From: an uncultured Siphonobacter sp. | GTDB taxonomy: Bacteria > Bacteroidota > Bacteroidia > Cytophagales > Spirosomataceae | Length of the DNA stretch: 64,000 nucleotides | Direction: 5' to 3' | NCBI GenBank assembly: GCA_913775095.1 | Contig: CAJYIW010000019.1 | Location: forward strand, 558,001-622,000 | In this document: positions 36,788-47,135 of the stretch, one piece after another | Layout of the letters: the number at the start of each line of letters is the position of its first letter | How positions within the stretch are numbered: position 1 is the stretch's first letter | The notes under the pieces: model-generated | Databases searched by the model: none | What the model was told of the DNA's origin: nothing | What the model saw: the letters and a program-made list of their open reading frames with translations, nothing else | Program-made: the position numbers and the translations under genes

Positions 36788-37348
36788 TTATTTCTTCACT
36801 CGGGGTGCGATGATGATGTTCATCCGGCGACCCTCCAGGCGAGCTTCCGATTCAATTTTTCCGTGCTCTTCCAGATCGCTCATGAAGCGTTTCAGCAGGT
36901 TGAAGCCCTGATCTTTGAAGACAATCTCACGTCCGGAGAACTGCACATACGCTTTCACTTTCGAACCTTCCTTCAGGAAGTTGATCGCGTGCTTCAGTTT
37001 AAAGTCGTAATCGTGATCATCCGTAGTAGGACTAAAACGGATTTCCTTGATGACTACCTTAATCTGCTTGGACTTGAGTTCTTTTTGTTTTTTCTTCTGC
37101 TCGTACTTGAATTTGGAATAATCCACAATCCGACATACGGGAGGCTCAGCGTTGGGTGAGATTTCAACCAGATCCAGTTCCTGCTGTTGAGCCATTTCCA
37201 GAGCCTGACGAATGTCAACGATGCCCTGTTCAACGTTTTCTCCAACTAATCGAACTTGCTGTACTCCGCGAATCAACTGATTAATGCGGTAGGGTTCTTC
37301 TTTCCTTACAGGAGGTCTGCGGTTCATACCGCCGGGGCGTAATGCCAT
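36788..37348 (-). CDS. infC: translation initiation factor IF-3
   Basis: 186 residues from ATG 37348 ([28 protein letters not shown]), the usual N-terminus in this phylum; the frame is open upstream to a TTG at 37483 but that would run through a structured leader. The IF-3 N domain covers about 20-90 ([42 protein letters not shown]) and the C domain about 100-186 ([35 protein letters not shown]). IF-3 prevents premature 50S joining and checks start codons. Unlike many infC genes it begins with ATG, not ATT/ATC. It lies 156 nt after thrS. Confidence 0.96.
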   Translation of the reverse strand: MALRPGGMNRRPPVRKEEPYRINQLIRGVQQVRLVGENVEQGIVDIRQALEMAQQQELDLVEISPNAEPPVCRIVDYSKFKYEQKKKQKELKSKQIKVVIKEIRFSPTTDDHDYDFKLKHAINFLKEGSKVKAYVQFSGREIVFKDQGFNLLKRFMSDLEEHGKIESEARLEGRRMNIIIAPRVKK

Positions 37349-37380
37349 ACTACTTAATTTGGTGTTTTTGAGTTTTACAG

Positions 37381-37482
37381 TTAGCGAGTTTTCAGTGGGA
37401 TGCAGATCATACCAAAACCTCCTTATCCTGACTGAAAACTGAGAAGAAGCCGTTAAACGAGCTTCCTCATTCAACGGCTTCA
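37381..37482 (-). promoter_or_regulatory. structured leader of infC with an SD-preceded nine-codon ORF
   Basis: In the minus-strand RNA: a first stem GAAGCCGTT/AACGGCTTC (37446-37481), then a second stem AGTTTTCAGT/ACTGAAAACT (37387-37396 with 37431-37440) whose 34-nt loop holds AAGGAGG (37418-37424) and an ATG at 37410. That ATG opens a nine-codon frame (MICIPLKTR) ending at 37381. This is a likely 5' regulatory structure of infC; function inferred. Confidence 0.6.
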
Positions 37483-37504
37483 AAAATTATGTGCCTAAGA
37501 TCAG

Positions 37505-39460
<1,956 letters not shown>

Positions 39461-39483
39461 TCGTATGTAGTAAATAGAACAAT

Positions 39484-39513
39484 TAAAAAATCACGGAGAT
39501 ACAAAGTCCGTGA
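39484..39513 (-). terminator. hairpin plus T-run just upstream of thrS
   Basis: TCACGGA (39507-39513 on the minus strand) pairs with TCCGTGA (39491-39497), 9-nt loop, then TTTTTTAATTG. It ends 24 nt before the thrS start. Either the terminator of the TPR gene or a thrS attenuator. Confidence 0.55.
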
Positions 39514-39521
39514 GTGCCTTT

Positions 39522-39608
39522 TTAGTTTAGCGTTTGGGGTTAAGGGTTTTGAGTTAGTTACGATTCCTCATTTTAATAACTCTAAACTCAAAACTCTCAA
39601 CAACTAAA
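39522..39608. repeat. GT-rich/AC-rich long hairpin element (copy 2)
   Basis: TAGTTTAGCGTTTGGGG...GGGTTTTGAGTTA on the left and TAACTCTAAACTCAAAACTC...CAACTAAACTA on the right; the arms pair over about 34 positions with several mismatches. Lies between the TPR lipoprotein gene and thrS. Confidence 0.75.
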
Positions 39609-40745
39609 CTATATAGAGTCGCCTTCGGCGGTGCCGCTGGTCCGATCAGGAACCGCCAGGCCGGGACGGTATCGTTCGTCCTGACGCAAATAGGGATACC
39701 TGGTTAACTGGCTTCTTCGCGTTCGCCAGTATCCGCCGACGGCTTTTCGGTTCGCTGGATTTTCCCGGGCTTCTGTCAGGTAATAATCCATTGCCTTATC
39801 GTCGTCTCCCGTATATTCAAGGCACTGAGCCATGAGAAAGTTCAATCCGGGATAATTGGGACTGGTTTTCTCCACAATCCGCAAATGCTTGAGGGCCGGA
39901 ACCGGCTTTTCCAGCCCAAATAAAATAGATGCCGCGTACATATTCGCTCCCGGATGCTCAGGTTCTACCTTTAAGGTTTTGTTAAACTCCGAGTACGCAC
40001 TGTCCAGCTGAGCAATATGAGTAAAGGCCAGTCCGCGGCGGTAATGTAAATCGGCGTCTTTGGGGTAGTAATTCAATCCTTCCCGGGCAAACCATAAGGC
40101 TTTCGGATACTCTTTCTGCTGGTAGTAAATGGAAGAAAGCTGCTGATAAGCTCCCAGAAAACCCGGCACCAAGGTTCGCGTTCGCAGGAATAACACCAGA
40201 GCCGCCGTAGTATCCCCGAGTTTAGCAGCAATCATTCCCCGGTAAAAATAGGCCTCGCCGTAATACGGATTAATCTGTAACGTTCGGGCCAAATACTGCC
40301 GGGACTTCCCCAGTTGATTGACCCGCTGGTATAAATCGGCCAGTAATACGTAGACGTCCGGATTTCGTTCGTTCAGGATTTCGGCTCGCTGAGCCGCCTG
40401 CAAAGCCTGATTAATCTGCTTTTTCTCTCGTAAAATCTTGGCCTTTGTTACGTAATAACGTCCCGTATTCCGCTTCAGGCTGATGGCGGTATTGATATCT
40501 TCCAGGGCGGCGTCCAATTCGGAGCGTTGCAGGTAAATCTCGGCCCGCTTCTGATAATTCTCGGCCACATCGGGGTATTGCTGAATGGCATCACTCAAAA
40601 AATCGAGGGCCTTCGGCGTAGAGAACCCTTCATTCATGTTAGGCAAAGGGGGTATACGCACCCCCGCCTGCTCTTCTGAAGAACAACTGCCCAGTAACAA
40701 ACCCAGAATCCCTAAAAACGCGACAATCTTCCCCGAATGAATCAT
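39609..40745 (-). CDS. TPR-repeat lipoprotein
   Basis: 378 residues. A lipoprotein signal (MIHSGKIVAFLGILGLLLGSC, Cys21) is followed by tetratricopeptide repeats along nearly the whole length, for instance YFYRGMIAAKLGDTTAALVLF, AYQQLSSIYYQQKEYPKALWFAREGL and LHYRRGLAFTHIAQLDSAYSEFNKTL. TPR arrays hold together protein complexes, so this is probably a periplasmic scaffold at the inner or outer membrane. No partner can be named from context; it lies upstream of thrS with a repeat element and hairpin between. Confidence 0.9.
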   Translation of the reverse strand: MIHSGKIVAFLGILGLLLGSCSSEEQAGVRIPPLPNMNEGFSTPKALDFLSDAIQQYPDVAENYQKRAEIYLQRSELDAALEDINTAISLKRNTGRYYVTKAKILREKKQINQALQAAQRAEILNERNPDVYVLLADLYQRVNQLGKSRQYLARTLQINPYYGEAYFYRGMIAAKLGDTTAALVLFLRTRTLVPGFLGAYQQLSSIYYQQKEYPKALWFAREGLNYYPKDADLHYRRGLAFTHIAQLDSAYSEFNKTLKVEPEHPGANMYAASILFGLEKPVPALKHLRIVEKTSPNYPGLNFLMAQCLEYTGDDDKAMDYYLTEARENPANRKAVGGYWRTRRSQLTRYPYLRQDERYRPGLAVPDRTSGTAEGDSI

Positions 40746-40866
40746 TCCTGCAACTTAAAACGCCGCAAAATTAGTGGGTTTCGGGGAAAATCTGGCGTTT
40801 TCTGAGTAGAGTTTTGATTTAGGTTTGGTGGACTGATCCAAACGGCTCTCCAGACTTTTCTTCTCA

Positions 40867-40886
40867 TTAACCTTAATTAACTTTAA
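40867..40886. promoter_or_regulatory. tandem 10-bp repeat upstream of the TonB-type barrel gene
   Basis: TTAACCTTAA directly followed by TTAACTTTAA. The complement of this arrangement occurs at 44812-44829 before the GLPGLI and kinase genes. The 10-bp period is typical of OmpR-family binding sites. A near -7 box TACTTTCG lies at 40925-40932. Confidence 0.55.
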
Positions 40887-40941
40887 AGCAAGGTTGGTTA
40901 ACCCGCTCCTTTTTTCGGTTCTGATACTTTCGTGCTGAGAA

Positions 40942-43764
40942 ATGACTTTCCCCATGAATAATCGATACCTGCTCCTCTTTTTTCTTCTAATGTACTCGGG
41001 CTGGGCGGCTGCTCAGACCCGATGGACTCTGAAAGGCAAACTCGCCGACTCCTCCGGTGTAGCCATTCCTAACGCATCCGTGTTGCTCCTGGATACAAAA
41101 GATTCAACCCTGATTGAATTCTTCACCAGCACGACCACGGGTGAATTTTCCTTTAAAAACCTCACCCTCCCCTCCTATCTTCTTCGGGTGACACACCTCA
41201 GCTTTTCGGAGTACGAAGCTCTGGTGAACAAACCTGATCTGGGCACGATTCGTCTGAAAACCAAAGGTAAAGATTTGAACGAGGTCATTGTGAAGGGCGA
41301 AAAAGCTCCGGTAACGATGCGTCACGATACGGTTGAGTTCAACGCCGACAGCTTCAAGACCCGACCTAACGCGACGGTTGAGGAGTTACTCAAACGATTA
41401 CCCGGTGTGGAAGTCGAAAGTGACGGCACCGTCAAAGCTCACGGCAAGGAAGTCCAGCGAATTCTGGTCGATGGAAAGGAATTCTTTGGAACCGACCCGA
41501 AAATGGCGACGAAAAACCTGGCCGCTGAAGCCATCAAAGCCGTTCAGTTGTTTGATCGTAAATCCGAACAATCCCGATTTTCCGGCGTGGATGACGGTAC
41601 GCGGGAAAAGACAATTAATCTGGAGTTAAAGGAAGACTTCAAGAAAGGCATCTTCGGTACGGGTTCGGCGGGTTACGGTTCTGAAAACCGTTACGCCGGT
41701 CGTTTAAACCTGAACCGCTTTTCGAAGGACCAGCAATTTTCACTCATTGGAACGCTCAATAATATTAATCAGCAGGGATTTACCATGAATGATTACTTCA
41801 ACTTCTCGGCCATTAACAGCTCCGGTGGCGGTGGAATGTCGGGGGGTGGGGCCGGTGGAGGCCGACAGTTCACCGTTCAGGGTGGCGGCGGGAGTGGTTC
41901 GATCAACGGCGTTCCCGTTAACATCGGCGGGCAAACGTCGGCGGGCTTTGTTACCTCTGGTTCGGGTGGTTTGAACTTCTATCAGCAGTTGGATAAAAAG
42001 ACAAAAATTGATGGCAACTACCTCATCAACAGTAGTACCAGTACGGTTACCAAAAATCTGGAGAAAGAAAATTACCTGGAAAGCGGTAACTACCAAAGTC
42101 TGCAAAACAGCAACACCACGAACAAAAATCTGAATCATCGCCTTAATTTTAACCTTGAACATCAACTGGATTCGGCGAATACCATTCGATGGACCAACAC
42201 GGCTTCCATTACCAACACTCATTTTCAGACTTCCAGCCTTACTCAAACCTACGGCACGGGGGGGAACCTTCGAAACGAAGGCAACCGGATCAATCAATAT
42301 GAAGGCGATGCCTATTCCTTAAATTCCAATGTTGCTCTTCGTCACCGCTTTGCCAAAAGAGGTCGCACGCTGACGGCTAACCTCATTTTTGGATTAAATA
42401 ATGATCAGCGAACGGGTGTTATTAATGCTCTGAATCAATACTTCGATACGAACACGGCGGATACGACGATTCAGAACGATTCGCAGAAAAACGGGAAAAT
42501 CAATTATGGGCTAACTGCTTTTTACACCGAACCCCTGAGCAAGCGAAGCTTTCTGGAAGCAACTTATTCTTACCAGAAAAACGTGAATAGTACCAATCGG
42601 GAGGTGTACGACCTAAGGGGCGAACGCTCGACGCTTAATCATCAGTTGAGTAACCTCTACGATAATCAGTATTACTACCATCGGGGCGGCTTGAGTTACC
42701 GATATGTGGGTAATCAAATGAATATTTCGACGGGATTGAATGTGCAGGAGGCTTCGCTGATCGGCACCTTTCCGAGAACAGAAACGAGTCTGAACCGTTC
42801 ATTCAGCAACCTCCTGCCCAACCTTCGGATGCGGTATGATCTGGCCAATAACCGAAACCTGAATTTCAACTACGAAACCAGTGTTAATCAACCCAGTCTG
42901 ACGCAATTACAGCCCATTATTGATAACACTGATCCGCTGAATATTACCATCGGGAATCCCAACCTGCGACCCGAGTACAACCATTCGTTTTCGCTGAATT
43001 ACTTCTCCTTTAATACCACTCGGTTCCGTAACTTTTTTGGGAATGCCTTCCTGACGTATACGACTAATAAGATATCCAGTTCCCAGTCGGTGAATGAGCA
43101 GTTAGTAACCACGACCCAATCGGTGAACGTGCCTAATACCATTCAGGGAAATACCTTCGTTGGGTTTGGCTCCCCCATTCAGCGAATCAAGGGTATGCGG
43201 GTCAATGCGAACCTTGGGCTGAATTACAACCGGGGAATCAGCATCATTAATAACGCAGAAAATCGTACAAACACGGTGGTCACTACGCTCGGAACCCGAC
43301 TGGACTACCGCAACGATACCCAATTTGATGTAAATGCCGGGGCTAACTTCTCGCTGAATCAGACGCAGTACTCCCTGCAATCGGCCATGAATCAGAATTA
43401 CCTGACGCAACGCTACACCCTGGACGCCAACTGGAATCTCACGCCAACCTGGTCGATTGGAAGTTCCATTAACTATCAGGTCCTGACGGGCAATAATTAC
43501 AACCAGAAAATCCCGATCTGGAACGCGTCCCTGACGAAGTATATGCTCAAAAACAACGCCGGTGAACTTAAGCTCAGTGCTACCGACTTACTCAACCGAA
43601 ACGTAGTCATTAACCGCTCGGCTCAGGTTAATTATTACCAGGAAGAGCGGGTCACCTCGCTGGCTCGTTACTTCCTGCTGACCTTTACCTATTCCCTGCG
43701 AAACAAGGCGGGTATGGGAGGCAATAACCGTCGCGGCGGGCCACAGCTGATTCGTTTTAATTAG
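40942..43764 (+). CDS. TonB-dependent-receptor-like outer-membrane barrel protein (OMP_b-brl_3 type)
   Basis: 940 residues. A signal peptide ends at WAAAQ (about 25), followed by a carboxypeptidase-regulatory-like beta-sandwich (about 27-105, LKGKLADSSGVAIPNASVLLL), a plug-like domain (VEELLKRLPGVEVESDGTVKAHGKEVQRILVDGKEFF) and a long barrel with a Gly-rich loop near 290-330. The lack of a clear TonB box and the PF14905-like barrel set it apart from SusC. Start at 40942 or at in-frame ATG 40954, which gives a tighter signal peptide. It probably forms a unit with the GLPGLI gene and the two-component system that follow. Cargo unknown. Confidence 0.85.
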   Translation: MTFPMNNRYLLLFFLLMYSGWAAAQTRWTLKGKLADSSGVAIPNASVLLLDTKDSTLIEFFTSTTTGEFSFKNLTLPSYLLRVTHLSFSEYEALVNKPDLGTIRLKTKGKDLNEVIVKGEKAPVTMRHDTVEFNADSFKTRPNATVEELLKRLPGVEVESDGTVKAHGKEVQRILVDGKEFFGTDPKMATKNLAAEAIKAVQLFDRKSEQSRFSGVDDGTREKTINLELKEDFKKGIFGTGSAGYGSENRYAGRLNLNRFSKDQQFSLIGTLNNINQQGFTMNDYFNFSAINSSGGGGMSGGGAGGGRQFTVQGGGGSGSINGVPVNIGGQTSAGFVTSGSGGLNFYQQLDKKTKIDGNYLINSSTSTVTKNLEKENYLESGNYQSLQNSNTTNKNLNHRLNFNLEHQLDSANTIRWTNTASITNTHFQTSSLTQTYGTGGNLRNEGNRINQYEGDAYSLNSNVALRHRFAKRGRTLTANLIFGLNNDQRTGVINALNQYFDTNTADTTIQNDSQKNGKINYGLTAFYTEPLSKRSFLEATYSYQKNVNSTNREVYDLRGERSTLNHQLSNLYDNQYYYHRGGLSYRYVGNQMNISTGLNVQEASLIGTFPRTETSLNRSFSNLLPNLRMRYDLANNRNLNFNYETSVNQPSLTQLQPIIDNTDPLNITIGNPNLRPEYNHSFSLNYFSFNTTRFRNFFGNAFLTYTTNKISSSQSVNEQLVTTTQSVNVPNTIQGNTFVGFGSPIQRIKGMRVNANLGLNYNRGISIINNAENRTNTVVTTLGTRLDYRNDTQFDVNAGANFSLNQTQYSLQSAMNQNYLTQRYTLDANWNLTPTWSIGSSINYQVLTGNNYNQKIPIWNASLTKYMLKNNAGELKLSATDLLNRNVVINRSAQVNYYQEERVTSLARYFLLTFTYSLRNKAGMGGNNRRGGPQLIRFN

Positions 43765-43775
43765 TTGTAACTCAA

Positions 43776-43817
43776 AAAGAAGGGGTAGAAAGTCATCATA
43801 CTTTCTACCCCTTCTTC
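43776..43817 (+). terminator. terminator after the barrel gene
   Basis: About 16-bp arms AAGAAGGGGTAGAAAG / CTTTCTACCCCTTCTT with a 6-nt loop, 12 nt after the stop; A-rich before, T-rich after. Confidence 0.88.
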
Positions 43818-43857
43818 ATTCGATTACTTACTTTCTTTCTGCTAACTAGCTGTTGAG

Positions 43858-43942
43858 ACCCCTACTCTTACCCATGGCTGGTGGAGACACCAGCCATGGG
43901 TAAGAGTAGGGGTATGCCATGGCTGGTGTCTCCACCAGCCAT
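43858..43942. repeat. composite palindromic repeat element, GGCTGGTG core (copy 1)
   Basis: A perfect 26-bp-arm palindrome (43858-43883 with 43888-43913, loop GAGA), then a second palindrome at 43919-43942. Both contain the same 24-nt core, ATGGCTGGTG-N4-CACCAGCCAT, and the second is the exact reverse complement of the first (loop TCTC). It lies in the 189 nt between the convergent barrel and GLPGLI genes. A relative occurs at 55649-55713. Confidence 0.85.
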
Positions 43943-43953
43943 ACCTGTTCGCC

Positions 43954-44748
43954 TTAGTTACCCGGACGCATTCGCATTCCTCCGCCGTTTTTTCGCATTT
44001 CTTCCATTCGCTTCATCATGATTTCCCGAACTTCTTTTTCGGTAACTGCCTTTCCGGCTTTCGGAGCTTTTAATTCAGAAGCCTTCGGTTTCCGCCACTC
44101 CATTTCGCTGACCGTATACTGGTTTTCGCCATTATTGACATCCACCTCCAGAATCAGACCGGGCAGGCCGCTGTACTTTTCAGGACCGATCGGAACCGGA
44201 ATTTCGGGGGCGTACCAGGCCACGACCGTTCGAAGCGTGGGTTGCTGATTCTCTCCCGGCGGCGGCCCACCCGGTCCCATCATGATTCGCTGTACCCGCA
44301 TGGTGTCCGTATACGAAGCTTTCTGACAGACGAACCCTTTGATCGTTTTGGTTTCTTTCCCCAGCTTCCAGCGTTGGCTCACGAGCGTATCCAATACCCG
44401 ATACTTCTCCCCAAAAATGTCTCTGGACTCTACCCTTTTCTTTTCCGTTAGCTGCGTGTAAACCGTTGCCGAAGCCCCACCCAGACGCATCGATCCACCC
44501 ATCGGACCACCGAATCCATTTCCCTCGTCGAGAACGGCGGCGGGTTCGTAGAGAGCTTCCTGAGGGGTAAAAGCCAGCTGATACTGTCGGGTAACATTCT
44601 CTGGCATACGTGCCTGCATGGCCGGGTCCATATTCTGAAACCGACTTTTCATATCCAGTTTCTGAGTATACGTCAGGACGCCTTCGGTTTTCTGGGCGTA
44701 GGTCGATACACTGATCATACTCAGGGCAAGCCAGACTGTTTTCTTCAT
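43954..44748 (-). CDS. GLPGLI-family secreted protein
   Basis: 264 residues with signal peptide MKKTVWLALSMISVSTYAQ. The family name motif is present as YSGLPGLILEVDVNNGE (about 190-206); upstream are the usual strands LTYTQKLDM and KTIKGFVCQKASYT. The C-terminus is Met/Arg/Gly-rich (MKRMEEMRKNGGGMRMRPGN). GLPGLI proteins are Bacteroidota-specific, exported, and found beside TonB-type receptors, as here. A minus-strand TAGCTTTG box at 44774 and the tandem repeat at 44812 lie upstream. Function of the family is unknown. Confidence 0.93.
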   Translation of the reverse strand: MKKTVWLALSMISVSTYAQKTEGVLTYTQKLDMKSRFQNMDPAMQARMPENVTRQYQLAFTPQEALYEPAAVLDEGNGFGGPMGGSMRLGGASATVYTQLTEKKRVESRDIFGEKYRVLDTLVSQRWKLGKETKTIKGFVCQKASYTDTMRVQRIMMGPGGPPPGENQQPTLRTVVAWYAPEIPVPIGPEKYSGLPGLILEVDVNNGENQYTVSEMEWRKPKASELKAPKAGKAVTEKEVREIMMKRMEEMRKNGGGMRMRPGN

Positions 44749-44773
44749 GTCAAAGGGGATTTAATGTACCTGA

Positions 44774-44781
44774 CAAAGCTA
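44774..44781 (-). promoter_or_regulatory. TAnnTTTG -7 box for the GLPGLI gene
   Basis: Minus-strand TAGCTTTG, 25 nt upstream of the GLPGLI start; the tandem AAGGTTAA repeat lies 31-48 nt upstream of the box, a position suited to an activator. Confidence 0.6.
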
Positions 44782-44811
44782 GGGCATCGGCTTGTTAACG
44801 AATCTTGCAAT

Positions 44812-44829
44812 AAGGTTAAACAAGGTTAA
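44812..44829. promoter_or_regulatory. tandem AAGGTTAA repeat, candidate response-regulator site
   Basis: AAGGTTAA at 44812-44819 and again at 44822-44829, a 10-bp period, in the divergent region between GLPGLI and the histidine kinase. A reverse-complement form lies at 40867-40886. See the finding on a shared operator. Confidence 0.55.
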
Positions 44830-44857
44830 TGAAACAGCGTTTCGGCCCGAAAGGCCC

Positions 44858-44865
44858 TATCTTTG
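44858..44865 (+). promoter_or_regulatory. TAnnTTTG -7 box for the kinase gene
   Basis: TATCTTTG, ending 5 nt before the ATG at 44871. It implies a transcript starting at or next to that ATG (near-leaderless), which argues for 44871 over the upstream ATG at 44829. Confidence 0.5.
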
Positions 44866-44870
44866 AACGC

Positions 44871-46346
44871 ATGTGGAACCTGAAGTTGCTGCCCTCCAAT
44901 CGTACGCTCATTCTGTTGATCACCAGCTGCCTGCTGGTCCTGACGATCTTTCTGGGCTGGTGGCTGAATCGGAGTTACGAGGAGCAAAAACGCCTGTTGG
45001 CCGCAGAAACCAGTCAGTCTTTCTTTCGGTCAGTGAATATTCTTCAGGATTCACTCGTGATGAAACGGTTCATTCGACCGCTGGAAGATTCCATGCGGAG
45101 AAAAAAGGCCGATAAAAAAGTACAGATTCATTACATCCAGCAAGGAGTGATGAAAAGTCCGGATACCATCATCAGCCTGGTCAGTAAAAAGGGAGTATTC
45201 ATTGGCTCACGAAATTCGGATTTCCGACGACCTTTGCTTTCGGATCATCCGCTGGATGAGGAAACGGGTGAATTACACCGGCCGATGCCTTCGCATATGT
45301 TCGCCCGGGTCATTCCCAGCCTGTTAGGCAGGCCCAGCCTGAACACCACCTTTCGGGATTCCATCAAAATTCAGGACCTCCAGCGGCAACTTCGGCAGGA
45401 ACTGGACTCCTCCCATATACCCATCGGAACCCGAATCGTACGATTGTCGGCCCCGGCTCACCGATCGCTCGATTCCTTACACACGGCTTCCTATCAGGCC
45501 GGCTTACCGCCCAGAGATTTTTACGTGGCTTATTTAACGGATTACCAGGGATTGATTTTCAAACGATTACTTCCACAAGTACTGTTCTCCGTATTCTTAC
45601 TGGCCTTAACCTCAGGAGCTTTTCTGCTGGTTTTTAGAAGTCTGCACCAGCAACAGCAATTAACTCAGCTCAAAAATGATTTCATCAGTAACGTCAGTCA
45701 CGAATTGAAAACACCCCTTTCGACCGTTAGCGTTGCCATTGAAGCCCTGAGTAATTTTGATGCCCTGAAAGACCCTCATCGTACCAAAGAATACCTGGCG
45801 ATTTCCCAAATGGAACTAAGCCGCCTTAATCTATTGGTGGATAATGTCTTACGAACGGCCTTGTTTGATCAGAAGCAGCAGATGTATCAGTTTGAAGAGG
45901 TTGATCTTTTCAGCATGATCGAAGGAATTCTGCATTCGCTGAAATTCCAGTTTGAGAAACATCAGGCGAAGGTTCATTTCCAGTCATCCGGGTCCAGCTT
46001 TCGACTGAAAGCCGACCGCGTTCACCTGACCAATGTGATTTACAATCTGATTGACAATGCCTTAAAATACAGTAATCACCAGCCCGTGATTACGATTCGT
46101 CTGGAGGATCAGGGGACAACATTGGTTTTAACCATTCAGGACGAAGGAATCGGAATACCAGCCGAATACCAGCAGCAGATTTTTGAGAAATTTTTCCGGG
46201 TACCTACCGGGAATATTCATAATGTGAAAGGCCACGGATTAGGCCTCAGTTACGTCCGTCAGGTCGTGGAAGCCCACGGCGGAACGATTAAACTGAACAG
46301 CGTACCGGGTCAGGGCAGCACGTTTGATTTGCAATTAACTCGATGA
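44871..46346 (+). CDS. membrane sensor histidine kinase
   Basis: The start was set at 44871 because a -7 box ends 5 nt before it; the in-frame ATG at 44829 adds 14 residues. From 44871: TM1 about 10-31, a periplasmic sensor of about 210 residues, TM2 near 240-260 (VLFSVFLLALTSGAFLLVF), His277 in NVSHELKTPLSTV, then a HATPase with NLIDNALKYS and DEGIGIP...GHGLGLSYV. No HAMP domain is evident. It overlaps the regulator gene by 4 nt (ATGA) and so forms an operon with it. Likely senses envelope conditions tied to the barrel/GLPGLI pair. Confidence 0.93.
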   Translation: MWNLKLLPSNRTLILLITSCLLVLTIFLGWWLNRSYEEQKRLLAAETSQSFFRSVNILQDSLVMKRFIRPLEDSMRRKKADKKVQIHYIQQGVMKSPDTIISLVSKKGVFIGSRNSDFRRPLLSDHPLDEETGELHRPMPSHMFARVIPSLLGRPSLNTTFRDSIKIQDLQRQLRQELDSSHIPIGTRIVRLSAPAHRSLDSLHTASYQAGLPPRDFYVAYLTDYQGLIFKRLLPQVLFSVFLLALTSGAFLLVFRSLHQQQQLTQLKNDFISNVSHELKTPLSTVSVAIEALSNFDALKDPHRTKEYLAISQMELSRLNLLVDNVLRTALFDQKQQMYQFEEVDLFSMIEGILHSLKFQFEKHQAKVHFQSSGSSFRLKADRVHLTNVIYNLIDNALKYSNHQPVITIRLEDQGTTLVLTIQDEGIGIPAEYQQQIFEKFFRVPTGNIHNVKGHGLGLSYVRQVVEAHGGTIKLNSVPGQGSTFDLQLTR

Positions 46347-47035
46347 AAACCAAAATATTATACGTAGAAGACGAGCCTTTTCTGGGGCGAATTGTTAAGG
46401 AAAGCCTGGAAAGCCGGGAACTGGATGTTCACATGGTGATGGACGGACTGGCGGTACTACCCGAACTGGAGCAGTTCCTCCCTGACCTCTGCGTGCTGGA
46501 CGTGATGTTGCCCAATCTGGACGGCTTTTCCGTAGCGAAAGAAATCCGGCAGCGTTACCCGCACTTACCCATTCTATTTCTAACCGCTAAAACGCAGGTG
46601 GAAGATGTCGTTCAGGGCTTTGGCGTGGGCGGAAATGATTACCTCCGTAAACCCTTCAGCATGGAAGAACTCATTGTCCGGATTGATAACCTGTTGCGAA
46701 TGAATAAAAATCAGTCGTTTGCACCAGTCCGGAATACGCAGGCCATTTACCTGGGTAACTATGAATTCTGGCCGCAGAAGTTTGAGCTTCGATTGAATGA
46801 CCAGACCCGGAAACTCTCACATCGTGAAAATGAGTTGCTGAAGATACTCGCCGAAAATCGTCACCAGACCATTTCCCGGAAAGACATGCTGATGCGGGTC
46901 TGGGGGGATGATTCTTTCTTCAATTCCAGAAACCTCGACGTGTACATTACCCGATTACGCGAGTACATCCGGGAAGACCCCAAGCTCCAGTTAGTGACGA
47001 TTAAAGGCATTGGTTACCACTTCATCACGGATTAA
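46343..47035 (+). CDS. OmpR-family response regulator
   Basis: 230 residues: receiver with Glu9/Asp10 (EDEP), phospho-acceptor Asp53 in VLDVMLPNLDGF, FLTAKT and RKPFS, then a winged-helix domain (about 135-230; LSHRENELLKILAENRHQTISRKDML...ITRLREYI). The 4-nt ATGA overlap makes it translationally coupled to the kinase. The tandem 10-bp repeats at 40867 and 44812 are candidate binding sites. No terminator follows before the M14 peptidase gene. Confidence 0.95.
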   Translation: MKTKILYVEDEPFLGRIVKESLESRELDVHMVMDGLAVLPELEQFLPDLCVLDVMLPNLDGFSVAKEIRQRYPHLPILFLTAKTQVEDVVQGFGVGGNDYLRKPFSMEELIVRIDNLLRMNKNQSFAPVRNTQAIYLGNYEFWPQKFELRLNDQTRKLSHRENELLKILAENRHQTISRKDMLMRVWGDDSFFNSRNLDVYITRLREYIREDPKLQLVTIKGIGYHFITD

Positions 47036-47100
47036 TACAATTTAGTCGCTTTGCCAATGATCTTTTGGAAGGAATCGATTATTCTGGAAGAAAATTCTCC

Positions 47101-47108
47101 TAATTTTG
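47101..47108 (+). promoter_or_regulatory. TAnnTTTG -7 box before the M14 peptidase gene
   Basis: TAATTTTG, 27 nt upstream of the ATG at 47136; supports that start and separate transcription from the regulator gene. Confidence 0.55.
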
Positions 47109-47135
47109 AATTTTCCGAACAATTTATTCATCGGC

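Noticed and set aside
41740-42297. 185-codon open frame antisense to the barrel gene
   Set aside because: Entirely within the TonB-type barrel gene; Pro/Thr/Arg-rich product typical of a shadow frame.
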